Source: Mnemiopsis leidyi
Taxonomy: Eukaryota > Ctenophora > Tentaculata > Lobata > Bolinopsidae
Length of the DNA: 64,000 nt
Assembly: GCA_000226015.1 (NCBI GenBank)
Contig: JH153048.1
Coordinates: forward strand, 228,948 to 292,947
Reading direction: 5' to 3'
Shown here: one piece after another, positions 19,326 to 32,824 of the stretch
Layout of the letters: each line of letters starts with the position of its first letter
How positions within the stretch are numbered: the first letter of the stretch is position 1
Program-made: the position numbers and the translations under genes
Notes under the pieces: model-generated
Databases searched by the model: none
Told to the model about the DNA's origin: nothing
Seen by the model: the letters and a program-made list of their open reading frames with translations, nothing else

Positions 19326-21239
19326 CGGGGAAAGCAAGTTGACAGAAGGCTAAAATGCGATGGGGTTTTTAGACTTTCAAAAAATTATAAAGATTAATGT
19401 GAAGACTGAAGACTATTGAAAGAGATCAAACATTAATTACCATAGGTTGATAAGCGGCCGTAGACCGTGGGTTCCGGTTAGTGCATGCAATTATGTTGTA
19501 ATAAAAAATTGGTAATGGTAATTGCTCAAATAATACAAGATTCATCATATTCATTTTTCTGTCTCTACTACTTTAATTCCGCAGTAAAAATTACAAGAAT
19601 GTGTTCACGGCATACATCTATCTGTACTTGCATTTACCGCATAACTGATCCCACGATATGCCCATGAACTTAAGTTTAACGGCCCAGCTTCTCCCCAATA
19701 GTTGTACTACTCAATAACTCTTTTTTTTATAATTTACGTTGCACCAAACTCAAAATTGACGGTGCTAATTTACCACAAGTATTTCCAAGAAGTCTCCAGT
19801 GCAAGTAAAGAGAAAACCCCATCAGAACTGTTGGCGAAGTTCAATCTGAAGTCGAGACCACGTGTATCTTTCTTCTACTACTACACGTGCAACGACAAAA
19901 TGAAGCTACAAAAATCGTGACAGAAAAAATTAAACCCTCGTCCGGTGAAAGAACAAATTGCATGCCGGCCAGGCGTGATGACAGGATTAATTTTTAGAAG
20001 CTGTCTAGAAAATTGACAGTTGAAGTCTATTTCATCTTGCTTTGTTGCATGGAAAAAGATCCCAGTTAGGAAAATCCCCCGGGTCCTTTGGCTTTAGTCG
20101 GAAGTGCAACTGCAACAAATAGATACTTGCAACCTTCTCAGAAAGTCTGATATTTGAGTTTTAGTGAGACCAACGCATCCGTATGGCTTGGTTGTCGTTA
20201 GCTTGATGTTTCAAAAGCATTCGACGCTCCGGCTGCCGGTGGGAAATTCCGTCATGTAATTTTCTCGTTGAAAGAAGTATAAACGTCCTGGTACCCTGGG
20301 TCAATTGACCTGCGTTTATCAAAGGAAGCCACGTGACCCGACTTCTCCAACACGTGACCCTGAAACTACAATGTCATGGGCCACCGACTTTTCATGTGTC
20401 AAGGCCGAAAATTAGGGGCACTTTTCTTAAACCCGTTTTGTTTAACGGCCATTGCGCTCGGAAAAGTCGCGAAACCGTAAAAAGTTTGGGTAGCTGCGGT
20501 GTTTAATCGTTCGTAGCGTGCTCCTGATACGGCCGGCTGCGGGGATTACCGGGCAGTTTTTTGGGAGCACAGCCGGGTTTAGCTGACTTCCCTGAAACTG
20601 GGAACATGGGACAATTTGCTGTGTATTCCGACTTCTATCGATTACACGTAGTCTGAACGAGGACCGTGTAATGGGTTGTGGAAAGTTAGCGACGGATAGC
20701 ACAGCTAGGAAACATCATTAGTCGCGCAGAAACGGGGTAGAAAAGAAGAGGTGAATATAGTTGTTATGGGTTCAGTGTGTGCAGCTGAGCGTGACTCGAC
20801 CAGACTGTCTGGACGTACTGAATTAAGGTCTACTCAACCCAACAACAAACAGTAACTTTTTTTGTTTTCTCCGCAGATTACACGGTCGTTTTGACAACGA
20901 GTGACGCAAGCGCAATAAAGCGTTACGTCTGGGAATTTTTGGTTTTACTAACTGAACTGTGTAAAAGCAAAATTTTAAAGTATGGAAATGTCAAGTTTAG
21001 TGTTCTACAAATCCGACACTACTCAAAAAAGAAAAGAAAGCCTGTTGCAGAGAGTAAGAAAAACCATTGAGATTTCGGTGTGCTCAGTGGATTTGAAGCC
21101 TGGTAATGGTATTGGATAGTGATGTCTGACCTCGAGGGCAGCTAAAATTTCCCTCCCGAATCACTAAAACCCGTCTGAGTCCTGCCTAGGGACTTCAGTC
21201 TCTGTTGCTTTGATCGGTAGGACTCGTAGGGAGAGAGAG
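19326..21239. other. Spacer, no supported gene
   Basis: Mixed AT-rich sequence with a GC- and CpG-richer stretch at about 20330-20700. Two CACGTG sites 21 bp apart lie at 20330 and 20351. The open stretch on the minus strand at 20442-20702 is not recognised. Confidence 0.5.
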
Positions 21240-21590
21240 AGAGAGAGCCACGCAGCGCCCGGTAATCTGACTCTGAGACCTGATTTTGTAACTTACTCCA
21301 GGTCAGCAAAGACAGTTCTTTGGTGGGAACTTACAGTGCCATCTGAGGAGCAAATAGCGGAATCTCATGAGTACAAGCTAGACCGTTACAACCTGCCTGG
21401 GGCTGAGATTCAAGCGAAGGGCTGGTGCTGTTACAATTTTACTATTGAAGTAGGAATACGAGAAATGGTTGCTCAAAATTTGTAGAGAGCAGCCAATAGA
21501 GTTAGCTTCAAAAGAAGGTATCTGAAGGAGTCGGTTAGAGAAAGGATGGTATCTGAAGTAGCCGGTTAGAGACAGTGGCTGGAGTGGGGG
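21240..21590 (+). mobile_element. Retroelement endonuclease-like (PD-(D/E)XK-type) remnant
   Basis: The reading frame contains RPDFVTYSRSAKTVLWWELT, then VPSEEQIAESHEYKLDRY and IEVGIREMVAQNL. This matches a pattern I know from the C-terminal part of invertebrate and fish retroelement polyproteins: RPD, then ELTVPWE, then EA..K..KY, then GW, then EVG.RG. The D, E and T of the E-L-T motif are kept. Only this short domain is present, so it is a fossil piece. Which retroelement class it came from cannot be decided from so short a fragment. Confidence 0.6.
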
Positions 21591-22700
21591 TTTAGGGAAG
21601 TTTGAGCATGAGGGTTCACTTAACATCTGGGTTGCAAATAGATTTGTATGACTGGTTTTTCAAGTAACTCTCGAATCAGATGGTAGTCCTAGGTCCGGTT
21701 GGATTCCTGGTTGCCAGTTTCGTGACTGATGATTCTGATTCAAGCTCTATAAGTATAAAGTACAGTGGGCTGTCAGTTTGCATTTTAGGGCTCTATTATG
21801 GTGTCACATGGCGAAGAGATACCATTACCAAAATGTCACATGTGCCTGCTATTGAAAGCTCATATCCCAAGGCCAAATAAAAGACGGAAAAATTTTTTCG
21901 TGTAAATAAAGATATTGAAAATTTACGGGGGAAAGGAAGGAGGCGCGGTAAAAAGAGGGACCCGGTAAATAGAGGCCCGGTAAATCGAGGGTTTATGTAT
22001 ACCTCTTTTGTCTGCATCACCCCTCCCCAGGCTGACTGGACTGCGACTTAGGGCGAGTACGTGCTCAAAATCTGCTTAACCTGAAGTCGGTAAGGTTCAG
22101 TAAAAAGTACCAGTGTTTAGTCAGAAATAAGGTATTACTACCGAAAAGCGAACTTCCCAGTCTCTCTAGCTGCTCCCACCTCCCCCAGTCTCTCTAGCTG
22201 CTCCCACCTCCCCCAGTCTCTCTAGCTGTAAGTTGCCCCCATCTCCCCTAGTCTTCCAGATCTAGAACAAACTTTAAAAAATGCACTGGCTCCACAGCGT
22301 TCACACTTACCTTAAATTCAAAGAAAAGCTTCCAAGAGTTGATCAAGTCCGATTACCTTTAAAAATTGTAACTTCATCTTTGAAAAACCTGTTGTATGGC
22401 TTGGGCGGGTGATATAAATTGAATGCACGGTATATTGCAATTACATCATAATTTGGCTATTGCATACTTCATACCTTGCCAGGGTTTGTGGGGTATAATG
22501 TAGTAGCAATGTCAATTGGAAATTAAATGTCCGTATGTTTGTGATTTTTAAACTTCAATTTGAGAAGCTTATTGATACATTGAGTATTTATTGCTCTGAT
22601 AAGTTCATACATTTCAAATTGGGTTAAGTTGAATCTTCCACACTTCGATGGGAATGGAACCAAGTACAATATGACCATCTCAAATTCAATCAGATAACAG
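21591..22700. other. Spacer with a small tandem repeat
   Basis: Contains about three copies of a 28-bp unit CCAGTCTCTCTAGCTGCTCC plus CACCTCCC at 22157-22255. No supported gene. Confidence 0.6.
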
Positions 22701-24453
22701 GTGCCGTTAACTCATTATTTTTTGGACATTTCTAACCGGTGCGAGCCGCTCTCTAAAGCGACTGAGCACCAATTGGGTCTGCACGATGAGCGTCAAGCAC
22801 CGTATTTTAACCACCTCATTCGCACCTCGCTACGGGGCACGGGAAAACCCATTGTAATCAGTTCGGTGAATGGGCCATTATCAAGTTATTCTATTAACGG
22901 TCAATAATTTGTAAGAAAATTTAGACCCCGGACAATGGGGCGATAATTTCAAGTGTGAAAATTATCTCAGTTTGAATATCACGTAGATATATGGGAGAAA
23001 ATTCTAATTTCTACCGGTGTCAAAAACATTACCATTTATAACAAGGTTAGATGATAAAATAAAATTAGGGAGTAGGATAATTTTTTCTTTCTTCTTATCA
23101 GATATAAAAGAATGGCTGTCGTTGCAGAATCTGAATCACGTGACCACTCTGAATGAGGAAGGACCAATGTTCACATGGGATGGGTAATGAAATTTTTAGA
23201 AGAAGAATGGATACAACAAAATTCTAGTGCATTAAAAAATTTGTAACGAATGATTCCTCAAATCTCGTCGACAAGGGCCAAATTTTTAAATGAGTTAATT
23301 TCGATTTTAAAATTATTGGCTTAATCAAGATTGGATGTCAAGGCTCGTGACAAATATATCACACCTACCACAACTTCACCACGTGATTTTCTTTGTGCTT
23401 TTTATCTCATCAAAATTTAGGAGAAAAATATTGGAATTAGATAAATTTTAAGAGGGGAAAGGGTATAAGGTCATGGCTCGAAAAAATAAATCCGATTTGC
23501 CATAATTCCCGAAAATCTTGAATCTTTTCCAAACATCAACTAACTTCCGTAAATTTGACTAACACAAAATGACCTGAATCATCACGATGGAGTGTTCCAC
23601 CCGTTTTATGTTTTATATAGAAGACTAGAAATCCCGTGCCAACTAAGGTTAACAACCACTTGTCAGGTAGGCGTGTGGAGACGACAGGTCTGGTAACGGC
23701 CGGCACGTGGCAGTCACATGATGACTCGCAACACAAGTCACCCGGCACTACCGGTTGAAGCACGCTGATTGAACAGCTCTTTTCGAGCCATCCCACGCCA
23801 ATAACTCATCCTCCTTTCGGACTCAAACAAAAACTGTAACATTTTGGGTTGGTGAAACTCCCTTTATGTATCCTGACGGCTGTTCCAACGAGTTTTGCAA
23901 CATATTCTATCATCGCCGGACGAATCACCTAGAAGACAACTCAAAATTACTACACGTCAATTTTTACCTTTTTGATCGCGCCGGGATAACGAGCAAAAAA
24001 CCATGGTCACGTGACCGCCTCATTATTAATATTACTGCGGAGGATCGCACGCGTACGTCACCCAGTCACGTGACTCCTAGTAACACATGGAATATAACTC
24101 TGAACATATATACACATCGTGAAGAGGTAAGTATGATGGGACACCGACCAATGCCAGGCAGGAAGATATCTGCACCAGTTGCCGAGTTAAACTCCGACTC
24201 ATGCAGGCCGGATCAGGTGGGCCGGAGATCCTACCTTCATTGGCGTGTGTGCCGCTTCCTGACTTGTCACTGGAGCTCGGCTTTCGATCTTTAGTTTAGA
24301 ACGAGCGATTATGTGTTGACAGCTCATGGGATTTTTTCAAAGAATTTTGATTATTGCATCTAATAAAATTACTTTAAATGTGCAGAGAGAGTGGAGAGAA
24401 GGAGGGAAGGAACCCAACATGGCCGGTCACGGAAGCTCTCTAAACGCTCTCTA
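22701..24453 (+). CDS. Weak candidate multi-exon gene, unrecognised
   Basis: Four stretches look exon-like. 22701-about 22899 follows an AACAG acceptor and reads ...GTGKPIVISSVNGPLSSYSI. 23102-23187 follows an excellent acceptor (TTTCTTTCTTCTTATCAG) and reads IKEWLSLQNLNHVTTLNEEG before GTAATG. 23777-24126 is open, has several N-glycosylation sites (NSS, NIT, NIT) and ends in a near-perfect donor GAG|GTAAGT. 24388-24453 follows GTGCAG and ends in TAA. The first pair and the last pair join in phase, but 23187 to 23777 does not, so an exon is missing or the model is wrong. No family recognised; it could be an extracellular protein or chance. Confidence 0.28.
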
Positions 24454-27400
24454 AAATGAAATAGGGAAGCATCTCAAAATCGAAACTGCTCTAAAAAGGA
24501 AACATGGAGGGATTCACCCAGGTGATTCAAACTGAAACATATTTCAAGAAGAACCCCCTCGATCTTTTGTAGAAGTATGAAGATATTATGTTTTTCTCTG
24601 AAAAGTATGCGAGGCAAGTACCGAGATATCGATCGCTGACAACAAGGGAGGATGATCTAAAACATTTTGGCTTCTCGATCGATCCGAACTAACCTATGAG
24701 TAAATTTTAAAGATTGCCCACAACGACCCAATTTACAGGTTTTGAGGGTAGATATTTTGTCATTCTCAGCACATCTGCAGTTCTTTAAACCAAATTAAGT
24801 TCCCCAGGACTTTAAACAGGATCGAACGTGTGTTCCATGATAGAACATGTTTAAGTTTCTATACGATTCAGGTAGAAAACACTTCCCGCACTGATATGAT
24901 ACAGAGCTATATATGTCTGGTTGGTGGGGGTCAAAGTACCTCGTCTCTTTGTTGTGTTGTGTGCTAATCTCCTCAGACCATTGTATCTAAATTTATTGTA
25001 ATTATTTATTGAACCTGGCAGGTGTCACTTTATCTCTCTTACGGTTGGATTAAAACAGAAGCCCGCCCCTTTCGGCTACCCTTCGCCCGTGGTTGGTTGA
25101 CGTGTTTGTTGGATCAACCAATCAGGTTCGTCGGAGTGTTATCCAACGCGAAAAGAAACTTGAAACTAAGTACATGTCCTGTAATAACTTTTCAGACATG
25201 TTCTCTAAAATTTGTCTTTGTTAGGGCGATTAGCGGTTGTTAAGAGCACCAGACTTGGGGGTCGGTTAAATAGTTAATTGTGCATTATAATTTTTATTAA
25301 AAACACTACCCTCTGACCGCTTCCTAACTAGATTACTTGCTCTTTTCACAGCTGAAATTATCCAAGATTAAGGTCTAATTCCGGCGGCCTGATCGGGCTG
25401 CCACGTTCTCTAATTCTCAATTCACGTCACCTATTTTATCCAGACTGTGGCCCAGTGCCCCAGCACAATAAAATTTGTAAGTTTCTTTTTTTCTGGTCAA
25501 GTTCCACACCTGGCAAGGTTATGATGTGTGCTGGGAATAAGACAGACAAAAATAGATGGGACGTGAATATTTTAAAAATTCTGTAAATAAGAACAATAAG
25601 AGTACAATGATTCTGCTCTACTTTGTTTTTTTGTTAGATAAGGAATAAAAATGTTTCCGTTCTCAGACAAGATCCCATTTCTACTTCTCTACTTGTCAAT
25701 AAGTCACATGAGATGAAAGTACGGTGCTCACCTCAAAGTACGCACGATTTGACAATTTTTGTTCTTCAAAATTTTCACAATTTTTTCTTCACAATTAGGG
25801 TTCAAAGATATGTTGATGTATGTTGAGAGACTCTGTTGAGAAGCTTTATTAGTTCATTTATAGATTTAAATTGATTAGTTTATATATAGATGATAATCGT
25901 GCAAAAACTCGTTTTCCAGGCCGCAACTTTCGTGAAAATCATTTATATAAGACATTTTATTTCTACCGAAAGAAAAAAACTTTCTTGCCACACCCTTTAA
26001 AATTTCACCGACAGCAAATCTGACACCAATACTACGACAATCGCTTTCTAATTCTCCTTGAAATGGATATCTAAATTAAGGATTCAATTATCAAATACTT
26101 TCATATCATGTTTGAAGCTGAACAAAGCTTTCTTGTGAGCTATTGTGCTCAGAGCTAAACCCCACAAGATATTTGGGGACATAAAAATAGGACACTTTCT
26201 TAGAACTAGATAAGATTTTCCAACCTGACACAAATAATCCACCAAAAAACCTCCCTCCAAAGTCTTCCCCTCGCTTTCGCTTTGTCTGCTGACCAAGACC
26301 AAGAGTTGATCAAGTGGCCATACCACCGGTGTCCTTTACACGTCGCATCCCCCTCCAAACAGACGCATGCGTTTTATTGTGATTTTATTCGGGTCACTAG
26401 CTGCCGGTTATATTATTGTTCGCTGTGTAATCTCGCTGACAAAGCGACCCTTTCATTGGCTCCTCGTCAATCGGTAAGATTAAACAAGGGATGGTGTCAC
26501 GTGACCTTGCTGTCATTAACGCACCCTCCTCTTCTTCTACACTTCGCTATAACAATTTCACTTGTATTAATCAACTGCACCTGTACTTAGTAAAATACGA
26601 GTAAAATCATAGCTCCCCTTGCCAAGGGTAAACAATGGTGTCCTCCCTTGTTTTTTGAGTTAGTTGAGGAGCGGGGGCCGGGATGTCAACAATTATACGT
26701 ACTTAATTACTGCCTGATCATCATCCACCGGCACCAGAGACCGCCCGGGCCCTCTTCTTCATCTAGTCTCAATTATAATATATCTGATAGTTAATAACTG
26801 TTCACGGTGGGAGAGAGAGAGGATGGGAGCTCCAGCTGGGACACAACAAACCGCACGTGACGGATCGTTATTCTAATAGCGACACATTTAGGTGGTGTGT
26901 CTTTGAACCTGTTGAGAAGAGACGACCCTGCAGAGGAGAGGAGGGCATGATGGGATAGGATCTTACCTCTCGTCATTTGCTGGGCAACACAATCGGAACC
27001 GGGATCTGGGACTGATATCGGCAAAATAGGCTAATTTCAATTATATTTGATCTGGAGTATTGTTCACTCTGGAATCATAATTGTAGTTTGAGGAATACGA
27101 TACCAGATTTTCCGCAATGACACTCCAATCTATTATTGGGAGTTTGAGTGGTGGCATCTTTCGACGTTTGTCGATTCTAATTTCAAAGTTGATTAAAGAA
27201 CTTGTCAAAATGCAAAAAGTCTAATCAGAGTTGTAAGATCGATTTATATCCTGTCAGGATCTTTCGATGGAACTCGACTTTCAATTTCCAAACTGCCCCA
27301 ACCCAAAGCGCAACGTCAAATATTTTCAATCAATATTGAACGGGTGGTCTCATATAGGCTCGCCGAGCGAAGCTACCCCGAAAAGTTACGATCATTAGAT

Positions 27401-30400
27401 GACTCATCTCCTCGAAAAATATATCAAACCATTTTTCTCGACATCACCTGAAAGTGTGTCAGTTCTACTCGACACCTGCACCACTCTCTTCCCATTACTT
27501 AAAATGTCAATTTTGTAATGAGTAAGACATAAACCGAACAAAAGTCCAAGCCACGAGGGTCTACTTTACAATTTCTAGATTTCATAAAAGCATTCGATTT
27601 ACTATAACAACAGACCGAGCAGTTTACCAATGCATGTTTTATTAAACGATAGGTGCAGCACGTGCCACACACATATATAAAGTTGCATCAACCTGAACAG
27701 ATGCGTCTCCCGCAAAACCAGACACCTGATTGGTCACTCTGGTAGTGACGTCATGACATCATAGCGTACTTCAACAAACACGTGACCCATCTCTGAGTAG
27801 CACAAAACCAAGGTCGATGACGACTAACAATTGGTCCTGAATAAAAGATTCACTAAGGTAGATGTTGTAAGACCGGACATTGGGAGCACATGCCTCTTCC
27901 AGCCCTCGCTGATTGATTGGACAGGTTTTTGATGGGAGCCTTCTTTAAAGCGTCTATTATTTAAACGTGGACAGCATTGTGAACATGATATGCCACAGGT
28001 TGCTTTTTGTGTGTTTGTCACAACTTTCTATTGAGTTGAATGGAGAGTTGTTGGGTGATCCTCCCCATTGTCAAGAATGAAGAATAGTGCCATTAAATTA
28101 AACCGGTAGTGTTTATGGGACATTGTTCAGCACTCGCCAGAGTCTTAATCTCGAGGTATTCTATGTCGAGTCTGTCACAGTTAAAAGTTGACTGCTTGGT
28201 TTGGTAAGAAGGGTGACAGATATATAATTCTCCTATTTTCAACCAATAAAGTTTGTTTCTGAGATCTTCTATACCCACTTCATCACACCATGAAGATGTC
28301 ACATGATGAAGTGTTAACAGTTTATCGTAAATTGGTTGGCAAATGGCAGGTTTTGCCGAAGTTTTTGCCCTTTTGCAATTAACACTACCCTAATCAGGAC
28401 TATATTGATAAACACGGCTAGAATGAAGGCGTGAGAGAAATCCTGATTGCCAATCAGCCTGAGAATGTCCATCTTGTCCAAACAGACCTGAGTGAAATTT
28501 GAGAAACCCGATCTTTAACAGAAGTGCAGGGACAGATCCCGTCATCAGTCTTGATAAGACCACTAACACCTTGACATCATGATTTTGATCCTCAGACCAC
28601 TAACACCTTGACATCATGGTTTGGATTCTCAGAAATCATCAACCTTTCGAATGCTGTTAAGATGCTTTTGACCCTAAAAACACTGTGAAGAAGCTAGATT
28701 TTTAAGTAGCGTGAGTTAAACGACTCTTGGCTACAGGTTTTTACGCTGGTTGTATGAGTATTCTGTAGACTAATAACCTGTTACAGCAGACGCCTTAACC
28801 ACGTACTTTGAACAACTTTTTGTCCACTTAGCCGTCTCTACAAGTCGATCTTGTCAAAATTTCAAGGATTTAATCATAAGCCTTTAGTTTTAACTGGTTT
28901 AAACTGCGATGAACCTTTCAACAAGAAATCACGAGGTTGAAGTATAACTGGGATACATTGTAACCATTATTTAGATCAAATGGATATGTGCAAATCCTAG
29001 TAGTTAGTACTCACTAATATGAGAACCAATATGTGCACCAATATGATCATCAAGATGTGTAACAAGACGTGCATCAAGATGTGCATCAAGACGTGCATCA
29101 AGATGTGCACCAATATGTCCTGCATGGGTTATACTTTCAAGATCAAAGCTTACGTATAACTCTAGCTCCTTCACAAAAAACTTTGTTGATATGCGATAGA
29201 TTAAAGTTTGGAGTCAAATATCGCCTTGTCGATGATTTCGATTACGTTGTTCAAAGAGTTTAGCCGGGCTGGCACCAGCAAACTGGTTACAAACCATGCT
29301 CTCTACCATAAACTCAATTCCAAAACAATTATCGTTTAAATTTACCATTTAAATTTTCATTAAGCGACGGCGACAGGCCGATATACTCTTTTAGCATATG
29401 GCTTTGATTCAAGGACCATTTATACAAAGGTTTAAACTTGAATTAGGCCCATTACTGTTACAGCTAATTTGCCGGGCCGCCCCTGGGGGGGCGGTTTATA
29501 TGTCTTCCGTCGCTTAAAAATTAGAAATCCCGCTGTTACATTTCCATTAACAGTAGAGTAGACTGTCATTTGGTTTTTAAACACTATCAAGCTAACAGGT
29601 TCTTAAATCATCTCAAAGGATTTTTGGTTAAGCGGACTAATTTCTGCTTGCTGCTGAGAGCTTCCCGCGGCAATGGTAGGTCGATTTTTTATGGTTAGGT
29701 TTAAGGGTTTGGACATTACTAAATTTTTGCGATGATGACAATTAAAAGTGATAAGAAAAATCTCTATATAAGTGGCTAGAATTGAATTAGATCAGTAAGT
29801 GGTAAGAATGCAATATTTTGGCCCGTCATCACGTGGTCATCATCACGTTCAAAACTTAAGAATCCATACTAAAAATCGAAGAGGTTCTTCCGTTATGATC
29901 TTTCCAATCAACAAAACGCGGTAATGCGATAACAGACAAGGTCTCGTATTTGGTCGCAGTAAAAGTAAAACAGTAATCTTGGAGCATAGAGGTCATTAAT
30001 TTCACTGCCTGATCATGTAGCTTTTTACAAAACCCCAATCATTACAATCTCACATTCAAAATGTGGCAACACCGTCGGGAAAGGACTCTGTGATTGGTTT
30101 TATAGTTAGTTGATAGCAAGTCGTGTCGTTTTCATTGGACAAACACTAATTTCAATTTGATCGATTTCCCCCGTTTACCGCGACTCGACATTGTTTCGGA
30201 ATTAAAAGCCTCTCAGTTGCATGAGAAAGGATCCGAATACCCATTTCTTTCATTAGTGTACGACTGCGGCTTTGGTTCAAAACTCAATTCCGCGACGAGA
30301 ATCCGTTCTTGTCGCGCAGTTCAACTTTAAGGGATGTAAAGACAATGGTGTTCAATATTTCTACCCGGCTTTAGCCCGACAAAAATACAATTAAGTTTGA

Positions 30401-30680
30401 ACTAAGAGAAATATCTAGCTGATTATCCTGCCGAACAATATCACAAAGTTTGTTTTGAGGAGCAATGTCATGGGCTAGTAGGTACTGAAATTAAAACTAT
30501 TACAATCAATAGAACTCGTAACGACTTTAATTAGAACACCATTGTCATGCTTAGTATCGTCCTGATAATCACTTTCACAAACATCAACTGGATTTTGAAT
30601 TAGCACCAATATAATAAGCATACATGGAAGTCATTAAAAGGTAAGCCTAGTATTATATTGTCACCGCGCCCGCCGTATAC
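24454..30680. other. Long upstream spacer of the IRF2BP-like gene
   Basis: No supported gene in about 6 kb. Scattered CACGTG motifs (26498, 26855, 27660, 27779, 29830) with CCAAT boxes close to some. Small repeats: a duplicated 25-bp string AGACCACTAACACCTTGACA plus TCATG at about 28557-28617, and a 14-bp CAAGATGTGCAT-type array at about 29040-29120. Confidence 0.55.
29040..29120. repeat. 14-bp repeat CAAGATGTGCAT
   Basis: About five imperfect units alternating CAAGATGTGCAT and CAAGACGTGCAT. Confidence 0.8.
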
Positions 30681-30698
30681 TGCACTCTGAGCAAGAGT

Positions 30699-30746
30699 CA
30701 CGTGACGTGAATTTGTCACGTGACGCGTTGCGCGCGCTCTTATTGG
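30699..30746 (+). promoter_or_regulatory. Putative promoter of IRF2BP-like gene: paired E-boxes and CCAAT box
   Basis: Two GTCACGTGAC decamers (cores 30699 and 30717, 18 bp apart), the first merged with a TGACGTGA half-CRE, are followed by a GC-rich GCGTTGCGCGCGC stretch and an inverted CCAAT box (ATTGG at 30742). They lie 120-170 nt upstream of the ATG at 30866. The set fits USF/TFE-type bHLH-ZIP plus NF-Y control, an inference from motif only. Confidence 0.6.
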
Positions 30747-30865
30747 CTTGTTACTGCGTAGAGGAGAAATAACGCGTGGCTCGCTCCCGAGCTCCTATCC
30801 TGGCAAAAAGAGAGAGTGAGAGAGCCACCGCATTTTTAATCAGTAACCAGTCTTATTTGTTTACT

Positions 30866-32824
30866 ATGGCTGCTGTTGCCTCGAATAACATGTCTGTGTC
30901 CCGGAGTTCAAGGATACAATGCTATCTCTGTGACTTTAACCATTCTCCCTGGGCCATGCTACAAGATTTCTCGGAGCCCATTTGCCGCGGCTGTTGCAAC
31001 TACGAGGGCGTGGATAGAATTGAAGAAGCGATACAACGAGCCCGAGGACTGAGGACCTTGTATCCGGCTGCTGCTAACGGCCGATCTCGAGGATCACCTG
31101 TACGGAACTCAACTCCCACCGTCGAGACCAGGAAAGTGGAACCCAACAGTGCGTTTCTTCCCAGCTCTCTGAGCCACATGTCTCTGATGAACCACCCTCT
31201 TTTCCGCCACAGCATCCAACCTCCCAGTCTCGCTAAATCTACAGAGAAATCCCCGACTCAGTCGCCGATTGTGAGAAACGCGACTGAAACCTCCCCGAAA
31301 ACATCTCCCAAGGTTTCCCCTAAACGATCCCCGCCCGTTCCAGACACCTCAGAGACAACGATCTCCACCTCTGATGCACTTCGACCTGATTCCACCGTCA
31401 GTTCCGCATCCACTGCGATCAGCATCAACTCTCAGAACAGTAGTCCCGCGACTAACACCGTGCTGACCCCGGCCGCCGCCCTAAACCACAGCACCGCCTC
31501 TACCACTCTCTCCTCCGCTACTGACGCTCTGAAGACCATGGCTAAACTCCAGTCTGAACGGATGGGCCTGCCTGTCTCCTTCGGAAACACATTCAACCTA
31601 AACAGAGGGGCGGAGAATCATTTTTCCTCCATGTTCCCTGTAATTGTACCTCCTCTAGCCCCGCGGTACGACCCGGGCAGGGCTCTCCAGATGATCAAGG
31701 AGAAAGCTCTCCACGATCAGTTCCCACCCCCGATAGTTCGAGATATCCTCACAGTCCTGAACTCGTGCGTTCCCTTCATTGTGAGATTCAACAAAGACCA
31801 CAGTTTGAAAGGACGAGTTTTCAGCTTTGAAGCTATCAGAAAGACGACGGACTACGAGCTAAGGATCTACACCGAGTACCCTATCGGATCGAACAGTGTG
31901 TACCAGTCAGCTAGTGGCGCTTCTCGACAGATGTACGGAGAGTACAGAGAGAGAATGAACATTGGCCGCGGCCGAATCGGAGCTTCCAGCAATGGATTCA
32001 GAGACCTGGAGTACGAGCGGATCCCGAACAGCGGACAGTGGCTGCTCCTTGGAGAACTCCTGCCCGACCTGGTGAGGTACCTGAAAGCGATGCCGGATCC
32101 CAGGTACCTGCCTCAAGCTGTGAACTTCCCCAACATGCCTCCTCCTCCTCTACCTCGGTGCAACACATCCAAGTACACCCGCATGAAGAGGGTCAAAGTG
32201 GACGAGGAAGAGAAGAGTGAGAACAACTGCAAGAAAATCTGTCTGGAGAAAGATCGTCTGAGTTGGACCGGTAACGAACTGTGGATGCAACAGCCGATAT
32301 TCGGGAACCGACTGCCGCTCCACGCTGACGCACTGTCCGTCTACTCACAGCTCAACCTGGCTAACCTCAAGACAGACTCCGCCTTCTCCCCAACATCTTC
32401 TGCTGCCACCACCCTCCCCTCAGTCACGATCCAAACCCCCGCCATGACCACCGCAGCCTCTATCACCTCAGCCGACACCATCGCCAGGACGCTCGCCGTT
32501 GCCGCCGCAACGACGACTGACTCAGTAAAAACAGAGCCGAGCACTCCTAAACCTGAGGACCCTGCCGCCGCCGCCACCACCACCTCTTCCCCCGACGACA
32601 TAAACTGTTTGAACTGCGAGGGACTTCTCGAGGGATCAGACTTTGTCCAGTGTCCCTCGGTCTTCCTCCACAAGTTCTGCTTCACCTGCACCAGGAAGGC
32701 CATCAAGGAGATGTTGCCCGGTGACGTGTGTTGTCCCAGTGGATTGAAGTGCCCCCTGAAAGGCACCACCTCGCCCTGGACCTTCATGAGCGAAGAGATA
32801 AAAACTATTCTCGAGAACGAGTGA
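30866..32824 (+). CDS. IRF2BPL: IRF2BP-family transcriptional co-regulator, single exon
   Basis: A 652-residue protein. The ATG at 30866 is the first in the frame; the 90 nt upstream are open but have no ATG. Residues 19-60 form the IRF2BP N-terminal zinc finger: C19xxC22, then [20 protein letters not shown] with C40xxC43. A middle block, [19 protein letters not shown] followed by GRVFSFEA, matches the conserved VRDTLLAL and GRLLGFEA region of vertebrate members. From about 579 comes the C-terminal C3HC4-like [40 protein letters not shown]. Between are Ser/Thr/Ala/Pro-rich linkers and a [10 protein letters not shown] basic patch that may be a nuclear signal. Vertebrate members act in the nucleus as co-repressors with IRF2 and others. 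Intronless coding, as in vertebrate IRF2BPL. The ancestral gene precedes the IRF2BP1/2/L split, so the symbol is approximate. Confidence 0.92.
   Translation: MAAVASNNMSVSRSSRIQCYLCDFNHSPWAMLQDFSEPICRGCCNYEGVDRIEEAIQRARGLRTLYPAAANGRSRGSPVRNSTPTVETRKVEPNSAFLPSSLSHMSLMNHPLFRHSIQPPSLAKSTEKSPTQSPIVRNATETSPKTSPKVSPKRSPPVPDTSETTISTSDALRPDSTVSSASTAISINSQNSSPATNTVLTPAAALNHSTASTTLSSATDALKTMAKLQSERMGLPVSFGNTFNLNRGAENHFSSMFPVIVPPLAPRYDPGRALQMIKEKALHDQFPPPIVRDILTVLNSCVPFIVRFNKDHSLKGRVFSFEAIRKTTDYELRIYTEYPIGSNSVYQSASGASRQMYGEYRERMNIGRGRIGASSNGFRDLEYERIPNSGQWLLLGELLPDLVRYLKAMPDPRYLPQAVNFPNMPPPPLPRCNTSKYTRMKRVKVDEEEKSENNCKKICLEKDRLSWTGNELWMQQPIFGNRLPLHADALSVYSQLNLANLKTDSAFSPTSSAATTLPSVTIQTPAMTTAASITSADTIARTLAVAAATTTDSVKTEPSTPKPEDPAAAATTTSSPDDINCLNCEGLLEGSDFVQCPSVFLHKFCFTCTRKAIKEMLPGDVCCPSGLKCPLKGTTSPWTFMSEEIKTILENE

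Noticed and set aside
20442-20702. Minus-strand protein in a CpG-rich stretch
   Set aside because: No family resemblance; CpG-rich base composition lowers stop frequency.
32341-32787. 148-residue minus-strand frame
   Set aside because: Antisense shadow of the IRF2BP-like gene.
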